From: Xiphydria camelus
Taxonomy: Eukaryota > Arthropoda > Insecta > Hymenoptera > Xiphydriidae
Length of the DNA stretch: 64,000 bases
Assembly (NCBI GenBank): GCA_963678675.1
Contig: OY783200.1
Span: 16,050,603-16,114,602, forward strand
Reading direction: 5' to 3'
Notes under the pieces: model-generated
Seen by the model: the letters and a program-made list of their open reading frames with translations, nothing else
What the model was told of the DNA's origin: nothing
Database searches by the model: none
In this document: piece by piece, positions 11,794 to 22,357 of the stretch
Numbering within the stretch: position 1 is the stretch's first letter
How the letters are laid out: each line of letters opens with the position of its first letter
Program-made: the position numbers and the translations under genes

Positions 11794-12076
11794 TTGCAAT
11801 ACAAATCAAGCAGTGATCGGTTTATATTTCTCCGGCAGTTGAAGCTACAGCCCCAAACTGTTTTTCGTAGAAAAAATGTAGGAAAAAGTAATTAGTCTCT
11901 ATAAGTATGCAGATGATTATATGTTATTCGGATTTATTAACTATTCATTTTTGGGTGTGTGTGCGTGTGCGTGTGTGTGTAATATTTCAGTATTAGTGTA
12001 ATTAAATGTGTAGAAGGTTTAATACCTATTAACCAATAACGTCTTCATAATTGTATATTTCCTCTATCTTTTACAG
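11794..12076. other. Transposon interior with short GT microsatellite
   Basis: No gene. A GTGTGCGTGTGCGTGTGTG run lies at about 11955-11980. The stretch ends in CTATCTTTTACAG (to 12076), a pyrimidine-rich 3' splice site just before the transposase ATG, so part may be a 5' intron. Confidence 0.5.
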
Positions 12077-13330
12077 AATATAATGTCGAAATCAGATCCA
12101 AAACACCGCAGATGTTCGAACTGCAATGTTTTGCTTTGGAAATGTGGTGGACATCGGCGAGAATTAAAAACTGAATCTGATGTAGCCCGATACTCTGAAT
12201 TAAAAGGAAAAGAATTCGCAATCGGCGGTCTTATGCGACTCATGTCGTAGATCTTCGGATCACTCTAACGCCGAACAAGCCGAGCAACATCAGATGCTGA
12301 AATGCCTGAGAGTGACCTACCATTCGAATCAAGTGTGAAGATTCGCAAACAAAAGATCCCTCAGGAAACAGTTGAACTTCCTTTTTCCCGTGTTCTTTCA
12401 ACTCATAGACATTGCTTCGTCTGTGGATCATCTAAGTTGATAATTGTCCCCTTCGAAGCACGCCAACAAGTTTTCATTAAAAAGCGAGTGTTTATCCCAA
12501 AAGAAAACCGCTGCTGTCCGGAGCATATTATAAAAAAAAACGGTTTTTCGAAGATCAATTGCCGCAGATAAGAATCTACTCTACTACGAGTACTGTTGAC
12601 ATTGACGACTTGCACAATTTTATTGATGCTCTATCTGTTAGAAGTGAAAGCACGATTATTGATAAGATAGGTGATTATACACTTCCAGAAAAGGATCTAA
12701 ATGTTTTTACTGGGTTGATTTGGGAAAATATCGTTGAACTGCGAGAAATGCTGTCATCGATGAAAAACTCAATACTTCGAAATTCGACCCAGGCGATAAT
12801 CACGTTTATATTAAAATTACGTACGGGAAATTCCAACAAAGTAATTGCTTCAATTCTTGGACTGGAAAGAGAACAGCAAGTATCAGACTATTGCAGTTCG
12901 GTGGTACAATCTTTTGAGAAGGATGTGCTACCTATACATTTTGGATTTCAAGCCTTTCTGCGTGAAGAGTTAGTGAAAAATCAAACCTCAGTAACGGCTA
13001 AAAAATTGTTCAATATTACGAATGAATTAGCTGTGATTTTCGACGGTACATTGTATGTTCACCATGAGAAAAGTTCGAACAATGAGTACCAGCGCAGGTC
13101 CTACTCCGGGCAGAAGAAGAAAAAAACCACTGTGTAAACCATTTACAATTGTTACCACTAATGGTTACATAGTTGAAACACTAGGACCCTTTTCGGCCAA
13201 CCAGAATGATGCCACCATTATGCAGTAAATCCTGAATGACTAACGGATTCAAAAAACTTATGAAACCATTAGATATCTGCCTCGTTGATCGCGGTTTTCG
13301 AGATGTGAAAGACGAGTTAATAAAACAAGG

Positions 13331-14011
13331 TAAATTATGGATTAACTATTGACCAAATATCATCCAATTTCTTATAATCAAAATTTTCTAACTATTACAA
13401 TAATAATTATTGTATAAATAATATAATTGTTGCTACTCCAAATATACCAAACATTATTATATATTGATAAATATTGTTATGTACTTTTATTGTTATACAG
13501 TGTTACGCATAATAAATAGTGGAATTCACCTTAACTTTTATTCGGTGTAATCAGGCCAAACAATCCCAAAAATCTTTGACTGCATCTGACGTTGCAGTCA
13601 AAGATTTTTGGGATTGTTTGGCCTGATTACACCGAATAAAAGTTAAGTTGATTAAGTAGGATACTCTACAGGCAACTGAAGATTATTTGAAGAAATAGTG
13701 GAATTAATAGAAAAAATATAATTATGCATAAATTATTATTATCACTTTGTAATGATTATTTAATAAGTCATATTATTATTGTGGTATCTTTAAGTACATA
13801 ATATTTTTAAACATATTATGCATATATCGGTTATTTTGAAAATATAACATAATTTTATTATAATAACGATTTCATAATAAGAATTTTTATTATATTTTTG
13901 GTATCGAACATTTTTTTAAATAACAAAGCAAAAAAATTGAATCAAAATAAATATACTTTTTTATGCCAAAATCTGTGAATGTATGTGAACATTTCATTTC
14001 TCATGTTCAAA
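13331..14011 (+). other. Intron in ISL2EU-like copy 2
   Basis: Begins GTAAATTATGG after AAACAAG and ends CATGTTCAAAG before GATACACTG. Joining the flanks gives KQ-G-YTVLMPAL in phase 1, aligning without gap to EEQ-G-FEVHMPAL in copy 1, which has no intron here. Very AT-rich, with a perfect hairpin inside. Confidence 0.8.
13530..13647. repeat. Perfect 55-bp inverted repeat with 8-nt loop
   Basis: Left arm 13530-13584 and right arm 13593-13647 are exact reverse complements by eye (starts CTTAACTTTTATTCGGTGTA), around the loop TCTGACGT. It lies in the intron of the transposase. The arms show no divergence, unlike the aged TIRs around them. Confidence 0.93.
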
Positions 14012-14821
14012 GGATACACTGTTCTCATGCCTGCTCTGAAAGGCAATCGCAAGCAACTTACAACGGCTGAGTCGAATGAGTCTCGCTTTGTGACAAAAGT
14101 CAGATGGGTTGTTGAGGCTATTCACGGGATACTTGGAGAGAAATACCACCTTTTGCATCAACAAGTTGATAACAAATTGCTCCCGAAATTACAATCATAC
14201 TGCCGAATTGCAAGTTTCCTGAATAATAAGTTCGGAAAGCGTTTGGATTCTGATGCTGGACTTAGCGAGGAAATAATGTTCCATTTAAACACGTGTGTTC
14301 CTCAGATATCGCAGATTTCCCGGAAATGACGGAAAAAGACTTGAAGATTTTCTTCACCGGATCTTAACAACTCAGCCAAGCCGTATCATATTTGGCTGAA
14401 ATTATGGATGCTGAGAATAACGTGAGAATCAGCTGCGTAAAAGAAGCTCCGAACATTCTCAAAGTTGAAGTAAAATCAAGGCATATATATCAATAGTAGG
14501 ATGTATAAATGTTTTATTGATTATGCGCCAAATTCAAATGGATATTTAGGCATTAAGCGACATTACTGTGAATGTGCAAATGGAAAACGGACTATTGGAT
14601 GTTGTTCCTATGTCGCTGCTGTGATTTATTATTTGTCTCATGCACGGTATCTGGCGAAAATAGTTAGACCAGCGGAAATACTAAGCCAATTATTCTTGAA
14701 AGAAGACGTGGCTGTAGTGATCAATGAAGATAGTGACGATGATTGAGTTATTGAAGAACATAATTATACATTATGCGAAAATCATGTAATAAATAAAACA
14801 TGTGTTAAATAAAAACCAAGA

Positions 14822-15328
14822 GCAAATCAAGTCAAATATTTTTATAATTGTACTTCGCGAGTGAAATAGACGGAAATACTCATTACGAGGGATTTTTCGA
14901 TTATTTTAATCCCCGCGCAACTCTTGCAAAAATCTGAAAAAATTATATAAAGTGTATTTCGGAATGGGCTATACATTGGTGAAAAATGTGGGTTGGCGTC
15001 GCCATTGGAACCAAAAAAAAAATAGCGTGTAAAAATTTTCGCAATTTTTTTTCGCGAATTTTGATTCGGAAAAATTGCAAAAAAATTCAAAATATGTATC
15101 ATAATGATGAAAACAACTGTGAATTTTTTCAGATTTTTCTGATGATTAGTTTTGGATAAAAAGCCAAAAAACGAAAATTGCAAAATCCGCCATTACGAAT
15201 TCAATATGGCGGATAATGGTCCGAAACTTTGGCAAAAATATACTTAGGCCGAGTACTTTTGAAAAGTTGATTAGAAATTTAAATCGGCTCTGGGGCCGAT
15301 CTCACATGGAAACCCGGCTATGCCCTTT
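14822..15328. repeat. Right terminal inverted repeat of ISL2EU-like copy 2
   Basis: Inverse of 8275-8775; its outer end reads AACCCGGCTATGCCCTTT. Confidence 0.85.
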
Positions 15329-15509
15329 ACGATTCTGTAGCCAATTCCAACTATCAAAGGCTCGACCGTCGTCAAACACTGCCGAAGTCAAATTTCAAGG
15401 TATCGGCCATAGGTATCGGCACTCTCTTGCTCGAATTTTCCTGGGACATACGGTAAATAATCCGATAGTCGATAATATAGAGTCATCTCATTTGCTTCTT
15501 TTTTTTTAA

Positions 15510-15650
15510 TGGGTGCTTTCCATTTAACTGACACGAGTCGACACAAGTCAACACAAAATTAAAACATTGGTTCTTTCTGCTGGAGCCTGCCAATCGGTCA
15601 GTGGTTCTAGTAGAAGTGTGTCGACTTGTGTCATAAATGGAAAGCACCCA
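15510..15650. mobile_element. MITE, 141 bp
   Basis: TIRs TGGGTGCTTTCCATTTA at 15510 and TAAATGGAAAGCACCCA ending at 15650 are exact inverses. Inner motif CGACACAAGTC and its inverse occur near each end. Non-coding. Confidence 0.88.
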
Positions 15651-16112
15651 ATCAAGGAAAAAGAAAAAATATTTTTAAAGTAATAATTAGGAAAGGAGAT
15701 ACAGGCATTTGAAGTAAATACATATATATTCTCTCACATACATCTGATGGCGTATGCATGTGGTCGCATTTGTGTACGCATTTTTGATCATCTGATCATT
15801 CTGAACGCCGGAATATATCTCACACATTCAATGGCGCGTGTGTGTGTTTGAACGCATCTATGGATACACATTTCCGATCATGGCCGACTATCGCCAAAGA
15901 TTGCCAGAATTTTTGTGACATTTTGAAATATAGATATCGGCCGAGAAATCGTAAAGTTCTCGACTCTTAGACGCGAGGGGCGTGGCTTCGCGTTGTTAAG
16001 GATGAATCTCTGTTAATATGTAACTTATACAATTTATTCTGGTCTCTATCAATAGAGAATAATCAATTTATACGGCGTAACTAAGCATAGTTATGGTTAT
16101 AACCATATGTTT

Positions 16113-18371
16113 TGTAACGTTGCAAATCGTGCACGTTACAATGTGACGCAGTCCCTCACGTCGCACCGCCGGTCCCGCCATTCCCAGAGCATTATTTAGA
16201 GCGTTAAGAATTAGTTTTGTTAGAACCGACTACCGTATCTAGATCTGTTAGACCAAAATAGAGCTACAAGGACGCTGGAGCTGGAGGACAAGGGGCTGCA
16301 ACGAGCGCCAGATGCCGTGCGGCAAGATGCCTACGATTTCCCTGCCAGGCGCAGGACTGGGACTTGCAAACGAGCAGCGTACTCGGCGAGGAACGTAACC
16401 TGTGTAGATAGGCACCCCGTTTCTTCGGCACGGATGGACTACTTGGGAGTTAGCGTCGTATCGAGATTCTCCGCGTGATCCCACAGGGGAATATTCCGGA
16501 GGAATCTTCGAAGGCTAACTCCGTATCGGGATCCTCCGCGTGATCCCGCAAGGGAATGTTCCGGAGGGATCCATCAAGTCGTCATCCGTGAGGGGATAGT
16601 TCCGGAGCCACGAAGAAATCCAGCGAGCTGCGCACGCATCCGAACCAACAAGGAAGGCGATATTGTCTTCGATTGGCGATCTACGGAGCGGGCGCGCAGC
16701 GGTAATAGCAGCGTCGCGCATGCAAATCAGCGGGGGAAATCGATGACCAATTAGATCGCGTAAAGGACCTGGGGAAGGGCCTTCTTTCCGCCTAGCGAGC
16801 CGAAGTGATCCCTGGACTCTTCTTCTTTCGTGCGGACCAGCGGTGTGATCAGACGTCAACTGCCCAGCAGTCAACTGCGAAATTTTTCCGGTAAGCCGGT
16901 TTCTTATTAGCGACACGTGGCCGTGAATAGTAATTCTTTTCGTCCCTTTTCGTATCGTATTGCCCTTGAAAGGCCTACCGTTTATCGTATATTGCGTGGA
17001 GGTAGCGGACCCGTGTACCCGTATTAATATCGTAGTATCTTTATCTTTTTTTTCGCGTATTAGTCGTCGGTCGTGTGTGATCGCGTAGTGATATCGTTTA
17101 AGCTATTATATCTGGGGATGCTTGGGAAATTCGGTAGCATCCGGCAACCGAATTTCTTGAGACGAATTGAGCTCGCTACCAATTTAGTAGAATATGTAAC
17201 GCCGGTAGTGCGGTTACCGGCGTAGGAGAATATCTAGTGCCGATAGTACGGTGATATCTTTGTGAGGCATTCCGTGTGCTCGACTCTCGACTCTCGACTC
17301 TTTACTCTCTGCTATCTAGTATCGATTCGCGATTACCGTTAGTTCTAGTGATTCTCTTTGTTCCGAGTGTGTGTGCGGTATTATCTTCGCGGTCGAACCT
17401 CGCGACCGGTGCGATTTGAATTCGGTTATTATCTGCTGTCTTCGGGCGTATCTCCGCGATCGGTGCGAATTCGGTTATCTGCTGTCTTCGGGTGTATCTC
17501 CGCGATCGGTGCGAATTCGGTTATCTGCTGTCTTCGGGCGTATCTCCGCGATCGGTGCGAATTCGGTTATTATCTGCTGTCTTCGGGCGTATCTCCGCGA
17601 TCGGTGCGAGTTCGGTTATCTGCTGTCTTCGGGTGTATCTTCGCGATCGGTGCGAATTCGGTTATCTGCTGTCTTCGGGCGTATCTTCGCGATCGGTGCG
17701 AATTCGGTTATCTGCTGTCTTTGGGCATATCTCCGCAATCGGTGCGAATTCGGTTATCTGCTGTCTTCGGGTGTATCTCCGCGATCGGTGCGAATTCGGT
17801 TATCTGCTGTCTTCGGGCGTATCTCCGCGATCGGTGCGAATTCGGTTATCATCTGCTGTCTTCGGGCGTATCTCCGCGATCGGTGCGAGTTCGGTTACTA
17901 TCTGCTGTCTTCGTGCGTATTTCCGCGTCCGGAATCGAACTCGGTTACTATCTGCTGTCTCCGTACGTATTTCCGTGTATTACCTTCGGTGTTAGTTTCG
18001 CGCGTATCTCCGGTATTATCTTCGCGTGCCGTCTTCGTGTGTGTGTGTGATTATCGGATATCTACGCTATCCGACTATATTATATCGCATAAGTTATTCT
18101 CTCAATAAAAATCCTAAGTGTTATTTCTTTGATTAAGAGCCGCCTCAAATTCATTTCTTTGTCTCACGACCCCGCCCCTCTCCTTCGCCGATACGGGGCT
18201 GAGCTAGCGGAGTTCCGTTTCCGGTTCACGTGATCTGACTGTGGCCTATCGCGAATATCTTTGGTGTCTCGGGACACCTGGCGCCCAACATATCTTTATC
18301 TGCTGTCTTACCCGAGCTGGGCCAGTCAGAGAGCGTGCCGAAGTGTGCGACTACTCGGTAGCGCCGTTACA
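16113..18371 (+). mobile_element. Solo LTR or LTR-derived insertion, 2.26 kb
   Basis: Starts TGTAACG and ends CGTTACA (TG...CA with a 6-bp terminal inverse), flanked by GTTT at 16109-16112 and 18372-18375. Deleting it restores family A exactly as in the other copies (..TTTATTGAGAAAATT), which makes the target duplication secure. It is GC-richer than its surroundings. AATAAA at 18104 fits an LTR R region. A primer-binding-site-like TGGCGCCCAAC lies at 18280, about 90 bp before the right edge, so an alternative is a 5' LTR plus a short internal remnant. Open frames here are spurious. Confidence 0.82.
17405..17955. repeat. Minisatellite, 46/49-bp unit, about 11 copies
   Basis: The unit TATCTGCTGTCTTCGGGTGT..GCGATCGGTGCGAATTCGGT repeats with length 46 or 49 (an extra TAT or TAC in some). 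It contains no stop in several frames, which creates three long overlapping open frames on the plus strand; a unit not divisible by three that opens all frames is not evidence of coding. Confidence 0.92.
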
Positions 18372-18728
18372 GTTTATTGAGAAAATTGGATGTAAAAATT
18401 GAGGGGTGAAGGGGGCAGACATTTTTCCTGTAAAGATACACGGGTGCCCGCGCCGACAGTGCTGTCAATCTGATGAAACTAAGAACGAACATGCCGCGAG
18501 ACACTACCGTGTCTTTTGATCAAGCACCTACTGTGATAGTAGCGACATCTATTGACTAAAGCGACATCTATCGAAAAAGCAGCTTACTTTAATAGAAAAA
18601 CATCCAACTCGCGGTACTGTCTATAGAAAATGATTAGTGTCACTTGGTTCCTTTTATATATCCGGACAATTTTGTTTGTGATAACGAGTGCTGGTTTTCG
18701 TGTTTTTGTATGTAAATTTGAACTAAAC

Positions 18729-21140
18729 ATGAGTAAAAGAAGTAAACTTATTCTCCAGAATGCTTTACGGCTAAAGGGGGCTGACCGGTCCTGCGAAGTA
18801 GAGCCTAAAAGGCCAAAACTTTACGAATCTTACGCGGTAAGGTAAATAAAACTTTACGAATCTTACGCGGTAAAATTTAGATTAGGTTTTCAAGTAATCC
18901 TATTTTAAAGTTTTTTTCTGATAATAAATTATATTTTCTTGTTGTTATTTTTTGCCTTTTTTAGGAATAGTGTGCGTCTGAGCATCAACCACAAACTTGC
19001 AGTTCTACTTTTACAGACATAGCTTTACCAAGTAAAAGTATATAAACATTTTGTAAATACTTCAATAGTATCTAACAAATACCTTTTTATTTGGTCAGGG
19101 GTAAACATTTCGAACTTTGAGGATAGAAAAATAGATGACACGAACATTCAAGTTCAAAATAATGAAAACTGACCCATATATTACCTATATTATTACTAAA
19201 TATTACACAGAACCACAAAATGAAATCGAAAAACTCTTCTTGCCAAACCGAATGATCTATACGTTTTTGGGTGAGCTGATCACGAATCCCTGTTCCGTAT
19301 GACCCCTACACGTCAGGATCAAGGTTATTTGGAGGTCAACTTCGATACTTCGAAAGATGTTATTTTTTTACCTCGGATTCTGAAGGAGCAGGATATTTTA
19401 CGTTCGGAGAAGTTTTTGACCTGTGGGCCAAAGTGACCTTTAGAGGTCACATGGAGGTCAGATTCATTCTTTCTCAGACCAATATCTCGTCATGGTAGGC
19501 GGATATCGAGGAAATGATCCTCACAAAAAATGTTGAAGAAAACTAGAGCTATTAGCTGGTGGCTTTGGATCGACTCCAGAGGTTATTTTCAAGGTCATTC
19601 GAAGGTCAACATCGATATTTCGCCAGATATCTCTGTTTTGACCCTGGACTCTGAAAGAACAGGAAATTTTACTTGCGGATATGCTCTAACATAAAAACCA
19701 AATGAGAAGTTCAAAAGAATGAATCTGACCTCCATATATCAATCTGACCTCCATCTAGCCCATAGGTCAAAATATATCCGAACGTAGAATTTCCTGCTCT
19801 TTCAGAATCCGAGGTCAAAAAGGAACATTTTTCGAAGTATCGAAATTGACCTTCAAATGACCTTAATCCTTTTTTTTGGAGGGGGAATGCTTTTTAAGCA
19901 TACCTCGGATGGGTAACCCGAGGTAATGTGGGACTAGAGACACCCCGCTATGGTATGAGTCCCATAGTGGAATGCGGGGGCCCCCTACCCACTAAACCGT
20001 GACCCTCACTCCCTTATTAGGAGAGACCCGGTGAGCCACCAACTAAGGCGTCCGGGCCCACAACAGCCCAGGATCACTCCAAAGATCGGATGCTAAGATG
20101 GAAAGAAAGAGGGATAGCGTGAAATTATAGAAAGAGAGTGAAATGACAGATTAAACATCCAGTACAGATGTCAACGTACCGTCCTCAAAGAAGGGCATCC
20201 CAATGGGAGGGATGCCCGGTCTACCCGGTAAGAGAATGAATGACAGAAAAAGTGACCTTAATCCTGACGTGTAGGGGTCATGCGGACCACGGATTCGTGA
20301 TCAGCGCACCCAAAAACATATAGATCAGTCGGTTTGGTAAGAGGACTTTTTCGATTTCATTTTGTGGACCTGTGTTATTGGTGTTATTACTTCAGCAGCA
20401 CACACTGATGGAAACCTGCAGATTGAAAAAAAAACATTTCAAATGTGAGAGACTCAAGATCAGAATGAGTGCTGAACATTTAACTTCAGTTAAAACAAAT
20501 GTATTGAAAGTAATTGTTGAAGAAGTTCCGATCTTTAAGGCACAATATGAAGAAATTATGGTTCCAAGTTTAACAGGTAAAAGTAAATAAAATACCTATT
20601 ATAAATAATAATATTGGATCATTTTGAATATAACAAAATGTACAGAGAATGCCCATTTTATTGTTTCCGGGGTATATCTTGTGAATATAGAAAATAAAAG
20701 AATAGAAAACTCAGAGTTTCAATACCAGATCAATGAAGACTTACATATTTGAAGAAAATTGCGATTCCTAAAGACTCACCTGAAATGGTAATTCAAGAAA
20801 GTATAAATAATAGCTACGAAAATGTTATTATCGAACAGAAAATACAAGACGAAGATTCAGATGACAGTGTCAGAGACCGTGACTTTATTCTTGAAGAGGA
20901 AAGCTGTAGTAGTTCGAAGGAAGATGAGGATGACTTGCTATTTACTGAAGAAGAAATTGGGAGAAAGCAAAAATTGAAGCAAGAAAAAGAAGTTTGGAAA
21001 GGGCGTTCTAAGAAAGGACGGCATAACAAATATCATGGGCAAACTATCACCACGAGAACAAAATTAAAAGATTCCAACAAAACTTACTGCACTGTGAAAG
21101 GAAAAACTAAAAGAAGCCAACAATTGTTTTGTCTTTTTAG
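18729..21140 (+). CDS. Putative spliced gene of unknown function (exon cluster)
   Basis: Exon-like pieces on the plus strand. Exon 1 starts MSKRSKLILQNALRLKG at the ATG at 18729 and ends at 18836 before GTAAGG. A second exon at 18971-19021 (CASEHQPQTCSSTFTD) continues in phase after an AG, ending before GTAAAAG. Further open pieces at about 20395-20575 (ends before GTAAAAG) and 20749-21140 encode an acidic stretch (QDEDSDDSVRDRDFILEEE) followed by a basic one (RKQKLKQEKEVWKGRSKKGR). Phases of exons 1 and 2 agree; I could not make exons 2, 3 and 4 agree. A TIR element (19204-20376) sits in the proposed intron. The style resembles uncharacterised insect nuclear proteins; no domain was recognised. 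It could be a decayed or chimeric locus. Confidence 0.33.
19204..20376. mobile_element. TIR element rich in AAGGTCA-type half sites
   Basis: Inverse arms of about 110-140 bp: TTACACAGAACCACAAAATG at 19204 and its near-inverse CATTTTGTGGACCTGTGTTA ending at 20376. The interior repeats TCAAGGTCA/TGACCTTGA-like motifs (for example near 19311, 19593, 19850). It is interrupted by a LINE tail fragment. Non-coding. Confidence 0.75.
19870..20252 (-). mobile_element. 5'-truncated non-LTR retrotransposon tail (R1-like)
   Basis: A T-run at the left (the poly-A of a minus-strand insert) and a perfect 12-bp target duplication TGACCTTAATCC at 19858-19869 and 20253-20264. The minus strand carries GGGTTACCCATCCGAGGTAT and TTTAGTGGGTAGGGGGC, phrases I associate with the 3' ends of insect R1-clade LINEs. 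No coding part remains. The insertion mechanism is well supported; the clade is inference. Confidence 0.8.
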
Positions 21141-21394
21141 ATCAAATTATGGATAAGTACACATACTTGGATATTTTAAAGGAAAATTAAAAAGACAGTA
21201 CTAAAAAATTACACATCGAGGGTCATTATTATTTTCAATGAGACAGTGACCTAAAATATACAGCAGGTACAATTTGCGAATGGTTACTTTATAATACTCT
21301 CCATATGTTAGATACGCCTCTAGAATCTTCAAATATTAACCCCATAGAGAATGTGTAGGAGAAATTTGATTGACGTATTCGAAAGTATTCCATA

Positions 21395-22357
21395 TTAACC
21401 TTCTACTACTGACGTGGTGCCCTCATGACCCCATACAAAATTTTAATTCGTGCCATTTTGTTATTTTTAATTTTACTAGATTGTGGCTCCAACTACCTTT
21501 AAGTTAGAATGTAATTTAGTACTTTACGTGTTTATAGCGCGATCGGGTCACTCGTATAAAATTAATAATATTTTCAAATTATTCTGGGGTCAGTGTATAC
21601 ATAACTGTAAGTAAAATGGCAAGTACATCGAAAAATGTGAAATATGGCAATGCTGACTTTGATAAAACATTGTTGGATAGTACAACGAAGTAGAAAGTGA
21701 AGTTAGTGACATTAACGAATCAAGTGACATTGAAAGTGAGCATTTAACACAAACTCAGTACTTGGTGATAATGAAGGAGGTGAAGATGAAGAGTTAGATG
21801 AAAATACTTTCGAGAGCGAGGATGAAATTGCAAATGTAAAACATTATTACAAAAAACGCGTGCAATTCTTGTAATGTACCAATCGACGATTGTAGGGCAA
21901 ATATTTGTAAAGAATGTGCAAAATAAGGAAGTATACCATTTCCACAGATTTCTCAGAGTTGTGAATGCAATTTTTTATTTACAGTGCTAATTTTCTTTTG
22001 CTTTTTTGTTTTTTAGTTACTAGGCAGCTTATATTGTATTACTCTGTATGTGTTTTTGTTCAAAAGCAATAAATAAAAAATATACAAGGTATTTAATTAT
22101 CCCGTTCCATGAATACCTAAAGATATTTCATATTAATTTGTAACACCTGTAATAAACTTGTGTTCATTAAAATTTCTAAAAATAAAATGTTATTATTGTC
22201 AATATACTCTAATAAACTAAATATAAAGTTACTTGCAATTTTTTTCACTTTCTAGGCTTTCCCTCCCCCCTGTTAGGATTTTTGTTTGGGGTCTAGGTGA
22301 TCCCGCGTCAGTAGTTATGTTACAGAATATGTACATACGTCACTAGTAGAAGGTTAA
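21395..22357 (+). mobile_element. Internally deleted piggyBac element
   Basis: TTAA at 21395-21398 and 22354-22357; TIR CCTTCTACTACTGACG against CGTCACTAGTAGAAGG. Inside, MASTSKNVKYGNADFDKTLL at about 21616 and an acidic stretch (GGEDEELDENTFESED) run almost directly into a Cys-rich tail (NACNSCNVPIDDCRANICKE at about 21855). These are the N- and C-termini of a piggyBac transposase with the catalytic core deleted. Non-autonomous. It interrupts the Tc1-like coding remnant. Confidence 0.88.

Larger units (their letters stand above)
12083..14746 (+). pseudogene. ISL2EU-like DDE/SWIM transposase, copy 2, spliced and broken
   Basis: A fuller copy of the transposase at 1272. It starts at the ATG at 12083, six bases after a 3' splice site. 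The N-terminal zinc-binding region (CSNCNVLLWKCGGH, then CFVCGSSK...RCCPEHI at 12415-12530) is followed by a helical region (TGLIWENIVELREML) and the DDE core: Asp at 13042 (FDGTLYVHH), Asp at 13287 (VDRGFRDV) and Glu at 14114 (VRWVVEAIHG). A phase-1 GT..AG intron (13331-14011) interrupts it. The C-terminal SWIM motif has Tyr at 14609 in place of the expected His (CCSY), so the finger is probably dead. Lesions: TAG at 12248, frameshifts near 12540 and 13118, stops near 13227, 13241 and 14365. Ends in an acidic tail; AATAAA at 14788. Confidence 0.8.
8275..15328 (+). mobile_element. ISL2EU-like DNA transposon, copy 2, invaded by piggyBac
   Basis: About 7.05 kb bounded by inverted repeats of about 500 bp: 8275-8775 and 14822-15328. 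Both ends begin AAAGGGCATAGCCGGG read inward. Inside lies a spliced DDE/SWIM transposase gene (12083-14746). A complete piggyBac (9331-11793) sits in its 5' part; removing it leaves about 4.6 kb. The flanking dinucleotide is AC on both sides (8273-8274 and 15329-15330), compatible with a 2-bp target duplication, though two bases is weak evidence. Open frames of 113 codons in both TIRs are mirror images and are not genes. Confidence 0.8.
15720..18535 (+). repeat. Dispersed repeat family A, copy 1, split by LTR insertion
   Basis: 15720-16112 and 18372-18535 are two halves of one repeat, recognisable from copies at 31013-31470 (minus), 41035-41460 (plus) and 46735-46930 (minus). Shared phrases: GGGGCGTGGCTTCGCGTTG, CTGGTCTCTATCAATAGAG, ATTGAGGGGTGAAGGGGGCA and the terminal hairpin GAGACACTACCGTGTCT. 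Non-coding; class not identified. Confidence 0.8.

Noticed and set aside
12302..12431. Separate small gene at the ATG at 12302
   Set aside because: It is the continuation of the ISL2EU-like transposase N-terminus after a frameshift; family alignment supports one gene.
16248..16916. Minus-strand frames of 78 and 133 codons
   Set aside because: Within the LTR-type insertion; no retroviral or cellular motif, GC-rich sequence opens frames by chance.
17358..18108. Three overlapping plus-strand open frames of 167-245 codons
   Set aside because: All come from the 46/49-bp minisatellite, which lacks stops in several frames; unit length is not a multiple of three and no domain is present.
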